Positions 55,401 through 64,000 of a stretch of 64,000 bases of DNA are shown here, piece after piece (within the stretch, counting starts at the first letter, position 1; each line of letters starts with the position of its first letter). A program made the position numbers and the translations under genes. Under the pieces are notes generated by a model. The model saw only the letters and a program-made list of their open reading frames with translations, was not told the DNA's origin and ran no database searches. The stretch is from Salinibacterium hongtaonis (GTDB lineage: Bacteria > Actinomycetota > Actinomycetes > Actinomycetales > Microbacteriaceae): assembly GCF_003065485.1 (NCBI RefSeq), contig NZ_CP026951.1, positions 558,001-622,000 of the forward strand. The letters run 5' to 3'.

Positions 55401-56078
55401 CTAGCCGTTGTGGTGACTCGTGAGCCGGTAGCCCATGCCCCGCACCGTCTCCACACGATGCCGCCCGATCTTGCGCCGCAAATAGCGCACATAGACATCG
55501 ACGACGTTGGACCCCGGGTCGAAGTTGAACCCCCATACCCGGCTGAGCAGTTGCTCTCGGCTGAGGACCTGCTCTGGATGCAAGAGAAACTCCTCAAGAA
55601 GCGCAAACTCCCGCGCTGACAGGTCAACCTCCGCGCCGGCCGACCGCACCCGTCGCGTTTTGAGGTCGAGCTCGAGGTCGAGAAACGAGATGGTGTCGGT
55701 GTGGGGCGTCTCGGCGACGGAATCGTGCAGGCGCACCCGCACGCGGGCGAGCAGCTCGTCGAACCTAAACGGCTTTGAGACGTAGTCGTTCGCTCCGCCC
55801 TCGAAGCCGGCCACGGCATCCTGTGCGGAATCGCGAGCGGTGAGGATAATCACGGCGATGCCATTGCCCTCGTCGCGAAGCTGCTGCAGCACGGAGAAGC
55901 CGTCGAGCCGGGGCAGGCCGATGTCGAGGATGAGCAGGTCGAAGGTGCCGGTGCGGGCCGCCTCGAGGGCAGAGAGGCCATCGCGTTCGATCGACACACC
56001 GAAACCTGCCGCCCGCAGCCCTTTTTCTACGAATGACGAAATGCGGTCTTCGTCTTCTGCCACCAGGATTTGGGTCAT
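55401..56078 (-). CDS. OmpR-family response regulator
   Basis: A 225-residue DNA-binding regulator. Receiver domain: AEDEDRI acidic pocket, the phosphorylated Asp52 in LLILDIGLP, LTARD, and VSKPF with the conserved lysine. The winged-helix domain follows (LDLELDLKTRRVRSAG, LSAREFALLEEFL, VDVYVRYLRRKIG, ETVRGMGYRL). The kinase gene precedes it and its stop shares one base with this ATG (TAATG), so the two are made together. Possible target: the CTCTCAT boxes upstream of the convergent exported-protein gene (inference). Confidence 0.95.
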   Translation of the reverse strand: MTQILVAEDEDRISSFVEKGLRAAGFGVSIERDGLSALEAARTGTFDLLILDIGLPRLDGFSVLQQLRDEGNGIAVIILTARDSAQDAVAGFEGGANDYVSKPFRFDELLARVRVRLHDSVAETPHTDTISFLDLELDLKTRRVRSAGAEVDLSAREFALLEEFLLHPEQVLSREQLLSRVWGFNFDPGSNVVDVYVRYLRRKIGRHRVETVRGMGYRLTSHHNG

Positions 56079-57535
56079 TACTTGGTCCTTCCTCGTGGTG
56101 CTCGGGTGCTCCGGGGCAGGCGGATGGTGACTCGGGTGCCGACGACTCCGCTCTTAGCAAAGGCCTCGCCGCCGTGCGCCTGCGAAATGGCGGCAACGAT
56201 GGAGAGGCCGAGCCCTGAGCCCTCGATGCCCCGCCCCTCGTCAGCACGGGTGAATCGATCGAAGATGCGTTCAATCTGTTCCTGCGGAATGCCCGGCCCA
56301 TGGTCACTCACCCAGAGGTCGATCACAGCCCGGCCGTTGGCGTCGGAGGCCGAGGCGCTGCCGATCTGGATGGAGGAACCGGGTGGCGCATACTTTGCGG
56401 CGTTCTCGGCCAGTTGGAGCCAGGCCTGCGTAACCCGCTGGCCATCGATCGCCGCATGAGCCTCAGCCCGCTCGATGAGGGTCCATTCGTGGTTGGCTGA
56501 AAGCATCCTGGCCTTGGCGAAGACGCTCGTGGTGAGTTCATCGATTGCCGTCGATTTGAGGTGGACAAATCCGGGTGTGTGACTTTTGGCGAGTAGGGCG
56601 ATGTCACTGACGAGCGTGTTGAGACGGTCGAGCTCGTCAATGGCGATCTCTCGCGTTTGTGTTAGCTCGTCGGGATGCTCGGGGTCGAGAAGCTCAAGGT
56701 GGCCGCGCACGATCGTTATGGGGGTCTTGAGCTCATGGCCGACATCGTCGAGCAGGCGTCGTTGGCTGAGGAACCCATGCTCTAAGCGCTCGAGCATGCC
56801 ATTGACGGTGTGCGTGAGGTCTGTCACATCATCGTTACCGACGACGGGGATGCGCTTCGAGAGGTCTGTGCCCGTGATGCGGTCGGCGGTATCGCGCAGG
56901 GTGCGGATGGGGGCCAGAAGGCGCCCGGCGACGATCCACCCCACCACGCCGAGCACGAGGAGGCTGATCAACGCGATGAGCGCATATGACCGAAAGGCAT
57001 CGGTCATTGTGGCCAGTTCCGACTCGAGGTTGTAGGCGCTCACGTAGATACCTGTCGCGGCGTCGCCTTCCACTGCAATGGGGATGGCAACGTAGCGCAG
57101 AACCCCCGAGTCTGACGCGGTGGTACCGATCACGATCTTCTCGTCGTCGGCCTCCCGTACGACCTGCTCGATGAACTCGTCGTCCTGATCGATGCGGAAC
57201 GCGACGTTCGAGGAGGGGATGTAGGCCGGAACATCGTTGATGATGCCCACAGTGCTCTCGTTCGTATCGGGCAGAACCCGCTGCATTGCCAGGGTGAGAA
57301 GCTCGTCCACCGTCGCCGGGAACTCGTCGCCGGATTCGCCCCCGTCGGCGATGAACTGGAGGCCCTCGACCGTGAGGGTGAGCCGCTCATCAATCGTGTG
57401 GAGCACTCGCTCGCGTTGCACCAGGTAGGCGGTCGCGCCAGCCATGGTCATGCCGAGTGTCGCGACAAGCAGGATCGACGCCAGGATCCGTGCGCGCACG
57501 GACTTGACAGCATCGGCGATTCGCGGGGGCGTCAC
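56078..57535 (-). CDS. Membrane sensor histidine kinase
   Basis: A 485-residue HisKA-type kinase. A membrane helix near residues 17-38, an extracytoplasmic sensor of about 140 residues, a second helix near residues 183-205, then HAMP (LLAPIRTLRDTADRITGTDLSKRIP), the H-box DVGHELKTPITIVRGH, N-box ENAAKYAP, and the ATP-lid motifs DHGPGIP, FDRF and GSGLGLSIV. It phosphorylates the regulator encoded next. The GTG start is leaderless: CATAAT on the minus strand (57542-57547), six bases, GTG. It therefore seems to be transcribed separately from the DUF58 gene 38 bp upstream. Confidence 0.95.
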   Translation of the reverse strand: MTPPRIADAVKSVRARILASILLVATLGMTMAGATAYLVQRERVLHTIDERLTLTVEGLQFIADGGESGDEFPATVDELLTLAMQRVLPDTNESTVGIINDVPAYIPSSNVAFRIDQDDEFIEQVVREADDEKIVIGTTASDSGVLRYVAIPIAVEGDAATGIYVSAYNLESELATMTDAFRSYALIALISLLVLGVVGWIVAGRLLAPIRTLRDTADRITGTDLSKRIPVVGNDDVTDLTHTVNGMLERLEHGFLSQRRLLDDVGHELKTPITIVRGHLELLDPEHPDELTQTREIAIDELDRLNTLVSDIALLAKSHTPGFVHLKSTAIDELTTSVFAKARMLSANHEWTLIERAEAHAAIDGQRVTQAWLQLAENAAKYAPPGSSIQIGSASASDANGRAVIDLWVSDHGPGIPQEQIERIFDRFTRADEGRGIEGSGLGLSIVAAISQAHGGEAFAKSGVVGTRVTIRLPRSTRAPRGRTK

Positions 57536-57547
57536 GTGCCTATTATG
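57536..57547 (-). promoter_or_regulatory. -10 box of the sensor kinase operon (leaderless start)
   Basis: Minus-strand CATAAT (57542-57547) is followed by six bases and the GTG start, in the 38-bp gap after the DUF58 gene. Confidence 0.5.
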
Positions 57548-57573
57548 GGGGCCACCGCCCCGATTGTGGAGCT

Positions 57574-58866
57574 TTAGAGTCGCCCTGCTGCCTTGAGCGC
57601 GATATAGCGGTCGGCGAGGGCGGGGGGAAGCTCGGATGGCCGTGCCGTGACGACATCGCCGCCGAGCTGGCGGATAGCCATGGACACCCGCGCGCTGTCG
57701 AGAAGTGCCCGCTCCGCAGCCGCCGCCCGATAGACCTCGGCGGTCGTCGTTCTCGTGACCGAGGCATCCATCACATCGGGGTCGGAGACGGAGCTCACCA
57801 CGACCGTGTGCCGTCGGGTGAGCTGCGGCAGCATGGCCAAGAGGGCCCTGGATGCTCCCGCCGACTCAATCGATGTCATCAACACGACGAGCGAATGCCT
57901 GGTCGTGACGGAGTCGACGATCGCGGGCACCGCTGTCCAGTCCATCTCGATCAGCTCCGGTTCAACCGGTGCCATCACCGTGACCATTCGCGAAAGCAGG
58001 TCGCCACTGGCCGACCCCAGCACCCGGCCGCGCACCCGGCGGTCAAACAGGATGGTGTCGACCCTGTCGCCCGCGCGCGAAGCGAGGGCCGCAAGCAAAA
58101 GGGATGCTTCGAACGCCGTGTCCAGGCGCGGCTCGTTGTCAACGCGGGCGGCCGAGGTGCGAGCGGTGTCGATGATGATGATGATGCGCCGGTCGCGCTC
58201 CGGGCGCCAGGTGCGCACGACAACGTCCTGGCGGCGTGCCGTGGCTCGCCAATCGATCGAGCGCACATCGTCACCACGCACGTACTCGCGCAGCGAGTCA
58301 AATTCGGTGCCCTGGCCTCTGATCATCACGCTGGTGCGCCCGTCGAGCTCGCGCAGCCGGGCCAGCCGGGAGGGCAAATGCCGGCGGGAATTGAACGGTG
58401 GGAGCACCCGGATGCTGCCGGGGGCATCAAGAGTCGCCTGTCGCCCCACCAAGTGCAGAGGGCCGAACGATCGAATACTCACGTGCGCCGTGCGGCGCTC
58501 GCCGCGGCGAAACGGTGTGAGCGTTGTGCTCACGGCCCGGCGTTCGCCAGCAGGGAGATCGAGTCGATTGCGCGATGGGCTTGCTGCGGCCGATGGCTGC
58601 CAACCGTCGCGAACGATGCCCCGCACCCGACGATTGCCGGTATTGGTCAGCACGAGAGTTGCGGTCACGGGTTCGCCCAGGCGCACCCGGTCGGGTAGCT
58701 CTCTCGCGATCTCGATGCGGCGGGGCGATCCGGCGAGCAGCAGGTCGGCCGTGCCGAGAAGAGCGACAAAGCCCACCCAGATGACGAGTACCCACGGGTC
58801 TGCGAGCACGACCACGGGCACGATGCCGAGCGCAACGAGTGCAACGAAAAGACCCGAGACCGCCAC
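57574..58866 (-). CDS. DUF58-domain protein
   Basis: A 430-residue protein. Two membrane segments near the N-terminus are followed by a beta domain and then the DUF58 core, a von Willebrand-like fold: REYVRGDDVRSIDWRATARRQDVVVRTWRPERDRRI in its variable form, with IIIIDTART as the metal-site DxS-like motif. DUF58 proteins work with MoxR ATPases, apparently as chaperone partners. The GTG start overlaps the MoxR stop (TAGTG), showing translational coupling in that operon. Confidence 0.9.
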   Translation of the reverse strand: MAVSGLFVALVALGIVPVVVLADPWVLVIWVGFVALLGTADLLLAGSPRRIEIARELPDRVRLGEPVTATLVLTNTGNRRVRGIVRDGWQPSAAASPSRNRLDLPAGERRAVSTTLTPFRRGERRTAHVSIRSFGPLHLVGRQATLDAPGSIRVLPPFNSRRHLPSRLARLRELDGRTSVMIRGQGTEFDSLREYVRGDDVRSIDWRATARRQDVVVRTWRPERDRRIIIIIDTARTSAARVDNEPRLDTAFEASLLLAALASRAGDRVDTILFDRRVRGRVLGSASGDLLSRMVTVMAPVEPELIEMDWTAVPAIVDSVTTRHSLVVLMTSIESAGASRALLAMLPQLTRRHTVVVSSVSDPDVMDASVTRTTTAEVYRAAAAERALLDSARVSMAIRQLGGDVVTARPSELPPALADRYIALKAAGRL

Positions 58867-59861
58867 TAGATCGGCACCTGCACCTGCTGGAGCACAGAGC
58901 GAAGGATCGAGTCGGAGGTCACGCCCTCAAGCTCGGCCTCGGGGCGAAGCTGCACCCTGTGGCGCCACACGGGCAGCACCATTGCCTGCACGTGGTCGGG
59001 GGTTATGGCATCGAACCCGCTGAGCCATGCCCACGCTTGTGCTGCACCGAGCAGGGCGGTCGTGCCGCGGGGGCTGACCCCGAGCTTGACGGAGGGGCTC
59101 TGCCGGGTCGCGCGGGCAAGGTCCACGATGTAGGCGATCACGTCTGCGCTCGCCCCCGTCGCGGCGACCTCACGCTGCGCGGCAGCGAGACTCTGAGCGT
59201 TGAGAACGGCGGTAACGCCTGCGGCGTCGAGGTCGCGCGGGTTAAAGCCAGCAGCGCTGCGGGTCAAGACCTCGATCTCGTCGTCGCGCTGGGGAACCTC
59301 GAGAACCAGCTTGAGCAAGAAGCGGTCGAGCTGGGCCTCCGGCAGCGTGTAGGTGCCCTCGTATTCGATGGGGTTCATGGTCGCAGCGACAACAAACGGT
59401 GCGGGGAGCGGCCGAGAAAGCCCGTCGACGCTGACCTGACGCTCTTCCATCGCTTCAAGCAGGGCCGACTGGGTCTTGGGAGGGGTGCGGTTAATTTCGT
59501 CGGCGAGGAGGATGTTGGTGAACACGGGTCCCTCGCGAAAATCGAACTCGCCGGACTTTGCATCGTAGACAAGAGACCCCGTCACATCTCCCGGCATGAG
59601 GTCGGGAGTGAACTGGATGCGGCGGGTGTCGAGGGCAAGCGTGCGGCTGAGGGTGCGAACCAGCAGGGTCTTGGCGACCCCGGGGACTCCTTCGAGCAGC
59701 ACGTGCCCGCCGGCGAGCAGGGCAATGATCAGGCCCGTTACGGCGCCATCCTGGCCGACCACAGCCTTGCCCACTTCGCTGCGCACGCGCGCGAATTCGG
59801 AGCGCAGAGCGGAGGTCGCAGCGGTCTGAGATGCGATGGTGTCGCTGAGATGCTCTGTCAT
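58866..59861 (-). CDS. MoxR-family AAA+ ATPase
   Basis: A 331-residue AAA+ protein: Walker A LEGVPGVAKTLLV, the MPGDVTGSLVYD segment, Walker B ILLADEINRTPPKTQSALLEAMEERQV, sensor VAATMNPIEYEGTYTLPEAQLDRF. MoxR ATPases act as chaperones that mature protein complexes, together with DUF58/VWA partners. AAGGGAGA lies upstream of the ATG. It is the fourth gene of a five-gene minus-strand operon and is separated from the upstream DUF4350 gene by a 111-bp gap holding a microsatellite. Confidence 0.96.
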   Translation of the reverse strand: MTEHLSDTIASQTAATSALRSEFARVRSEVGKAVVGQDGAVTGLIIALLAGGHVLLEGVPGVAKTLLVRTLSRTLALDTRRIQFTPDLMPGDVTGSLVYDAKSGEFDFREGPVFTNILLADEINRTPPKTQSALLEAMEERQVSVDGLSRPLPAPFVVAATMNPIEYEGTYTLPEAQLDRFLLKLVLEVPQRDDEIEVLTRSAAGFNPRDLDAAGVTAVLNAQSLAAAQREVAATGASADVIAYIVDLARATRQSPSVKLGVSPRGTTALLGAAQAWAWLSGFDAITPDHVQAMVLPVWRHRVQLRPEAELEGVTSDSILRSVLQQVQVPI

Positions 59862-59894
59862 GGGGTCATTCTCCCTTGGTTCAGGTCAGTGAGT

Positions 59895-59972
<78 letters not shown>

Positions 59973-59976
<4 letters not shown>

Positions 59977-61139
59977 GTTGGTGTGGTTGCTGTCGCGACG
60001 GCGCGCTCAAGCTCGAGCAGACGATCGGAGAGCTCCATGAGGTCGCGGTCATGTGCCGGTATTGCGTCAACCAAGACGGCCCGCACATCCGTCTGGCGCC
60101 ATCCGGTAATGGCCGCGACCGTGTCCGCGACCTCATAGAAATCGGCGGTCCGGGGTAGCTTGCACTGGCCAGCGAGCCTCTGCACGGTTCCGATACGCAG
60201 AGAATCGAGCGCTCTCAGCCGAGCGGAGGATGTGCTGTAAAGCCTGGCCCTGCCTTCCATGGTCTCGGAGGCACGCACCGTCACGGGGAGGTTCTCTACA
60301 ACGAGGGGGCCAAGCCGGCGCCCACGCCAGACCCCGGCCGCGACCGCCACGAGAGCCAGGAGGATAACCACAGGGGTGGTCCACTGGGGGCTCAGCGCAG
60401 GGTCTTCGTCCGAGGCGATGTCAGCGAAGCCCGGTATGTACCAGACGAGAGTGGGATTCTCGCCGAGCAGGCCGAACACCAACGCGGCATTGCCCACGCT
60501 TGCGATAGTGCCGTTGGTGAATGCTTCCGTTGCTCCGACAACGCTCACGGTGGTTTCGCCGTGATCGAACTGCACGACTGAGACGATGTCGTCGCCGCTG
60601 TCCAGGCACGAGACTACGGAGTCGTCACTGCCGAGATAGCGGTACCCCCGCCCGTCGCCCGTAACCTCGTCAGCCCGAACAACGGGGCCGAGGTCGCAGT
60701 CGGCGCTCAGCACACCAGAAACGCTCCCGGCCGCGGCAATCTCGGCATTCACCGCTTCCACAGCGGCGGTGGAGGGGTCGAGCAGCACCAGGTCGCGGGC
60801 GAGGGGCACGACATCGAGAAGCCGCGCGGCATTGTCGTCATCGAGAATGAGCAGGGGGTCGTGGACGAGGATCGTGCTGTCACGATCGGCGGATGCGGCA
60901 CGCATCTGCTCGAACGAGGTCGCCACGATCACGTCGACCCCGTGGTCGCGCAACACCTCGACGGCGGCCATCGTTCCCTCAGGTCCGGGGGATTCGGGGT
61001 GCAGGGGTTCGCCGAGCGGGCGCCCGGCACCGGTGGCGATCATCGTGACGAGAACGAACACGAGGGCTGCCGAGACGAGCACAACCCAGAACACCCAGCG
61101 CCGAAGTGTTCGCCGCAATAGGGGAGTGGCGTAGCTCAC
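59973..61139 (-). CDS. DUF4350-domain membrane protein
   Basis: A 388-residue protein with one membrane helix near residues 15-36, an extracytoplasmic DUF4350 domain (PESPGPEGTMAAVEVLRDHGVDVIVA resembles the GTMA-type start), a second helix near residues 255-275, and a C-terminal cytoplasmic part with VRASETMEGRARLYSTS. The family accompanies MoxR/DUF58 and DUF4129 genes, with unknown function. GTG start overlapping the DUF4129 stop (GTGA). Confidence 0.88.
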
Positions 61140-61825
61140 GAGCGGCCCCCTGACTCAGCACCGGCGGTCATGCGATCATGCCCGGGCAACAGAGGCTTCT
61201 GCTTCTGGATCTCCTGGTCGAGTCGAAGGAGCGCGTCATACTGCTCCCGCGTTCCTTCGTGGTCGAGGTATCGCACAGAGTCAAAGATTTCGGCCGCCTT
61301 GGCCAGGTCGGTCGTGCTCGCCGGGAATGCCGAAGAGGCCCTGGCGGAGAACGCCTGGGCCGTGGTGCCCGGGGCTATTGTCACGACAGCGCGATGAGCA
61401 AGGTCGCGGGCAATCGCCCTGAAAAGGTCGAGAACCGCATCCGACCAGCGCCCTTGAGCGGCGGCTGACTGGGCGGCTGAGCGCATCTGCGCCGCCGTTC
61501 TCGCGTCGTCGTCGCCAAAAATTGTTGCGGAGATGCGGGTGCGGCGGGCAAGGGCGGGGCGGCCGAAGACGATGAAGGCGGTCACAATCACTGCGGCGAC
61601 GGCAAGCGTGAGCAGCAGGAGGCCGATGCCCTGCTGGCCGTCTGTCGCGGTGATCTCCAGCGAGGTGAGCCAATCCCAAAAGTCGGCCGCCAGCTGGTCG
61701 AACCAGCTCGGCTTCGATTCCTGGTATTCACGGCGCGAGAGCTCACCAAGCACCCACTCGCGAGCTTCTTCGCGATCAGGCGTGAGGGGAGTCTCTTCGC
61801 TCTTCACGAGATGGGCCGGCGCCAC
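61136..61825 (-). CDS. DUF4129-domain membrane protein
   Basis: A 229-residue protein. LTPDREEAREWVLGELSRREYQ and SWFDQLAADFWDWL precede one membrane segment, followed by the cytoplasmic DUF4129 domain (AAQGRWSDAVLDLFRAIARDLAHR, DSVRYLDHEGTREQYDAL). DUF4129 often occurs at the C-terminus of transglutaminase proteins; here it stands alone. The GTG at 61825, five bases after the upstream stop, was chosen; an in-frame start at 61918 would overlap the previous gene by 90 bp. The start is uncertain. Confidence 0.82.
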   Translation of the reverse strand: MAPAHLVKSEETPLTPDREEAREWVLGELSRREYQESKPSWFDQLAADFWDWLTSLEITATDGQQGIGLLLLTLAVAAVIVTAFIVFGRPALARRTRISATIFGDDDARTAAQMRSAAQSAAAQGRWSDAVLDLFRAIARDLAHRAVVTIAPGTTAQAFSARASSAFPASTTDLAKAAEIFDSVRYLDHEGTREQYDALLRLDQEIQKQKPLLPGHDRMTAGAESGGRS

Positions 61826-61829
61826 GCTG

Positions 61830-62993
61830 TCAGGCCAGCGGGGTGCCAGGCTGACGCGCCGCCGGCGAGGTGTAGGGATTGCCGGAGGGGGCGACACCCG
61901 AGTCACGTTCCTCGACAAAGCGCGCGAGCTCGAGGTCGAGCCCCTCTTTGCGCATCCGCAGATCGAGATAAATGAGAGCGCTGGTCGACGACTGGATAAT
62001 CATGCTGATCGCCGTGAGAACAACGATCAGGATGAGCATGACCACATAGACGACGGCAAACGCGATGATCGCGCTGGGGTTGTCTGATGCTGTTGGGTCG
62101 AGCAGAGAGGCGATCATGGGGGCGAAGAACGAAAACGGGGCGCTGACGAGGTTGGTGGCCAGGGCGAGAATGCTCGAGACCAGAATCTGGATGCCGAAGG
62201 TACGCCAGAACCGACCGGAAATGAGGGTCCACGATCGCGCGATCGCCGCCCGCAGCGGGAGCCGCTCAATCATGATCGCGCTGGGCACGAGCGACAGTTT
62301 TGTGCCGAGCCAGATGGCCAGGGCTGCCCCTCCGGCTATCGCGAAGAGCCCGAGCAGCACGCTCAGAACGATTCCCACAACTCCGAGGGTGGTGATGAAC
62401 AAGACGATGATGGCGGTGAGCGCCGCGATGACGAGCAACAGGGCCGCCATCAGCAGGAGCGACCAGCCGATGAGGGCGCCGAAGCGCCCCTTAGCGGTCG
62501 CCCACAGCTGGCGAAGCGTGAGCTTTTCGCCCAGCACCGCGCGGGAGATCTCGATCACGACGATCCCCTGCAGGAGGGCGGCCGCAATCACGCTGAAGAA
62601 GATCGGCACAAGGTAGATCAGAACGGCGGCGAAGACCGTGCCGGCCGTGACGACGTCGGAGTCCTCGGCGGCGGTGTTCTCCAGACGCGGGAGCGCGGCC
62701 CAGAGAAAGAGGGCGATGATTCCGGCGCTCAGAATCCAGGTGGCGATCTGCGAGCCGAGCGCAATGGCCAAGGTCGGGCGCGGGTTGCGCCGGAAGGCGT
62801 TGAAGGTCGCCGCGAGCAGCGCGCCGAGCGTGAGGGGGCGAAGCGGGATGAGCCCGACCTGCGTGGGCTTGGTCCACTGCGGCGCTGGCCCGGGCTGAGG
62901 TGCCGGCGCCTGCTGGGACGGCATCCCGGCGTCCACGGGCGGCTGCCACGCGGGAACATCCGATGCTCCTGTTGGGGGCGGTGCGTCGCTCAC
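61830..62993 (-). CDS. Glycerophosphodiesterase-type membrane-domain protein
   Basis: A 387-residue protein. The first 50 residues are Pro/Ala/Gln-rich and cytoplasmic; IPLRPLTLGALLAATFNAFRRNPRP leads into about six to eight long hydrophobic segments. This is the membrane domain often annotated in glycerophosphodiester phosphodiesterases, here without a catalytic domain. Function unknown. GTG at 62993 has GAGGAGAA upstream; the frame is open further back but lacks homology-like sequence. First gene of the operon running to DUF58, divergent from mtrA. Confidence 0.82.
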   Translation of the reverse strand: MSDAPPPTGASDVPAWQPPVDAGMPSQQAPAPQPGPAPQWTKPTQVGLIPLRPLTLGALLAATFNAFRRNPRPTLAIALGSQIATWILSAGIIALFLWAALPRLENTAAEDSDVVTAGTVFAAVLIYLVPIFFSVIAAALLQGIVVIEISRAVLGEKLTLRQLWATAKGRFGALIGWSLLLMAALLLVIAALTAIIVLFITTLGVVGIVLSVLLGLFAIAGGAALAIWLGTKLSLVPSAIMIERLPLRAAIARSWTLISGRFWRTFGIQILVSSILALATNLVSAPFSFFAPMIASLLDPTASDNPSAIIAFAVVYVVMLILIVVLTAISMIIQSSTSALIYLDLRMRKEGLDLELARFVEERDSGVAPSGNPYTSPAARQPGTPLA

Positions 62994-63110
62994 GATTCTC
63001 CTCGTCGGTCGTGACTGGGTGTGGGCTCGCGTTCGGCGCCACTTGTGCTGCCGCACGCGTGTCGCGCGCCGCTCTACACCTCGTACGGCATTCATGCTGG
63101 CATACTCGGC

Positions 63111-63116
63111 TAATCT
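63111..63116 (+). promoter_or_regulatory. Likely -10 box of mtrA
   Basis: TAATCT (63111-63116) lies about 58 bp before the mtrA ATG at 63175. The 181-bp gap between this gene and the divergent membrane-protein gene holds no other recognised element. Confidence 0.35.
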
Positions 63117-63174
63117 TGTGCTAAAGCCTCACCATCTCGCTCAGCGACATGGACTATTTGTGAAGACGGGGACG

Positions 63175-63855
63175 ATGAACGCACGCATCTTGGTCGTTGA
63201 CGACGACCTGGCACTTGCCGAGATGATCGGCATCGTGCTGTCCTCCGAAGGTTTCGAGGCCTCATTCTGCGGGGATGGCGCGCTGGCGCTCCAGGCCTTT
63301 CATGACTCGCGACCCGACCTCGTGCTTCTCGACCTCATGCTCCCGGGCAAAGACGGCATTGAGGTATGCGCAGAGATCCGCGCCGAATCCGGTGTTCCCA
63401 TCATCATGCTCACCGCCAAATCGGATACGACGGATGTTGTGCGCGGCCTAGAAAGCGGAGCAGACGATTACGTCGTCAAGCCGTTTAATCCCAAGGAACT
63501 CGTGGCGCGCATCCGCACGAGGCTCCGGCCCACTCCCGAGACGAGCACCGATTTCTTGCGTATCGGGGACCTCACGATCGACGTTGCGGGCCACGAGGTC
63601 AAGCGCGGCTCTGCGGGGATCAACCTCACACCGCTTGAGTTTGAGCTGCTCCTGGCGCTTGCGCTCAAGCCCAATCAGGTCTTCACGCGAGAGATGCTCC
63701 TGGAGCAGGTGTGGGGCTATCACTACCGCGCAGACACGCGGCTCGTGAACGTGCACGTGCAGCGTCTGCGGGCCAAGGTTGAGCTCGACCCAGACAACCC
63801 CTCGATCGTCAGCACCGTGCGCGGCGTGGGCTACCGTGCCGGCACCACTCGCTGA
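63175..63855 (+). CDS. mtrA: Response regulator MtrA
   Basis: A 226-residue OmpR-family regulator close to actinobacterial MtrA. Receiver: ILVVDDDLALAEMI, Asp53 in LVLLDLMLPGKDG, MLTAKSD, and VVKPFNPKELVARI. DNA-binding domain: LTPLEFELLLALALKPNQVFTREMLLEQVWGYHYRAD in its essential parts and NVHVQRLRAKVE. MtrA controls cell-wall and division genes. The ATG at 63175 has ACGGGG upstream. mtrB follows, overlapping or immediately adjacent, and the synteny with ahcY and manB upstream supports the call. Confidence 0.97.
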   Translation: MNARILVVDDDLALAEMIGIVLSSEGFEASFCGDGALALQAFHDSRPDLVLLDLMLPGKDGIEVCAEIRAESGVPIIMLTAKSDTTDVVRGLESGADDYVVKPFNPKELVARIRTRLRPTPETSTDFLRIGDLTIDVAGHEVKRGSAGINLTPLEFELLLALALKPNQVFTREMLLEQVWGYHYRADTRLVNVHVQRLRAKVELDPDNPSIVSTVRGVGYRAGTTR

Positions 63856-64000
63856 GTCGCCGCTCACCGTGCTCGCCATGAGGTGGCGGGCCTTTCGCGC
63901 TGCCGTTATCCGCACCTGGCGCACGTCGCTGCAGTTTCGAACCGTCGCCATCACTGTTGTGCTTTCGGGCCTGGCCGTCACGATCATCGGGGGCTATATG
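63836..64000 (+). CDS. mtrB: Sensor kinase MtrB (N-terminal fragment, cut by the window end)
   Basis: Only about 55 codons are visible. The frame reads a basic MRWRAFRAAVIRTWRTSLQFR and then a membrane helix (VAITVVLSGLAVTIIGGYM), as at the N-terminus of MtrB. Three starts are possible: GTG at 63836 (overlapping mtrA by 20 bp), GTG at 63869 and ATG at 63878; none has a clear ribosome site. The identity rests mainly on its place directly after mtrA. Confidence 0.8.
   Translation, partial: MPAPLAESPLTVLAMRWRAFRAAVIRTWRTSLQFRTVAITVVLSGLAVTIIGGYM

Overview
The window is chromosomal DNA of a high-GC Gram-positive actinobacterium, most likely a member of the Microbacteriaceae. Evidence: GC-rich sequence with frequent GTG starts, many starts sitting 6-8 nt behind a -10 box (leaderless transcripts), the MtrA/MtrB system, a WhiB protein, cell-wall-binding-repeat (CWB2) exported proteins, and the blocks whiB / manA / DUF5719 / DUF3499 / manB / ahcY and RDD / SpoIIM / DUF58 / MoxR / DUF4350 / DUF4129, which are familiar from actinobacterial genomes. 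No rRNA, tRNA, transposase, integrase or CRISPR array was seen.

Layout. 1-2.3 kb: a small catabolic cassette (phosphotriesterase-like enzyme, TauE-type permease, metallo-beta-lactamase-fold hydrolase) with operator-like repeats. 2.4-4.2 kb: purE and an LCP glycopolymer transferase. 4.3-41 kb: a long cell-surface polysaccharide locus. It holds the four dTDP-L-rhamnose genes (rmlD, rmlB, rmlC, rmlA, split over three transcripts), a WbbL-like rhamnosyltransferase, a Wzm/Wzt ABC exporter, a probable dTDP-L-rhamnose 4-epimerase, a Wzx-like flippase, two tandem Wzy/WaaL-like proteins, an acyltransferase, about ten glycosyltransferases, and two secreted CWB2 proteins. In the middle (31.9-38.3 kb) lie two GDP-mannose 4,6-dehydratases, a GDP-fucose-synthase-like reductase and a PLP enzyme of the DegT family whose catalytic lysine is replaced by histidine, the hallmark of sugar 3-dehydratases such as ColD. 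Together with manA and manB further downstream this suggests a GDP-3,6-dideoxyhexose (colitose-like) pathway, the most interesting proposal for this window.

41-52 kb: acyl-CoA dehydrogenase, manA, whiB, a very large glycosyltransferase/membrane protein, DUF5719, a metallopeptidase-family protein, DUF3499, phosphomannomutase and S-adenosylhomocysteinase. 52-64 kb: RDD and SpoIIM membrane proteins, an exported Pro/Ala-rich protein next to an OmpR/histidine-kinase pair, a co-directional operon (membrane protein, DUF4129, DUF4350, MoxR, DUF58), then mtrA and the start of mtrB.

How it fits: ManA and ManB feed GDP-mannose (the guanylyltransferase is not in the window), Gmd and the PLP dehydratase modify it, Rml enzymes and the epimerase supply deoxy-L-sugars, glycosyltransferases assemble glycans that leave by an ABC route and a flippase route, and LCP-type proteins attach them to peptidoglycan. 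Functions of individual glycosyltransferases cannot be assigned from sequence reading alone.
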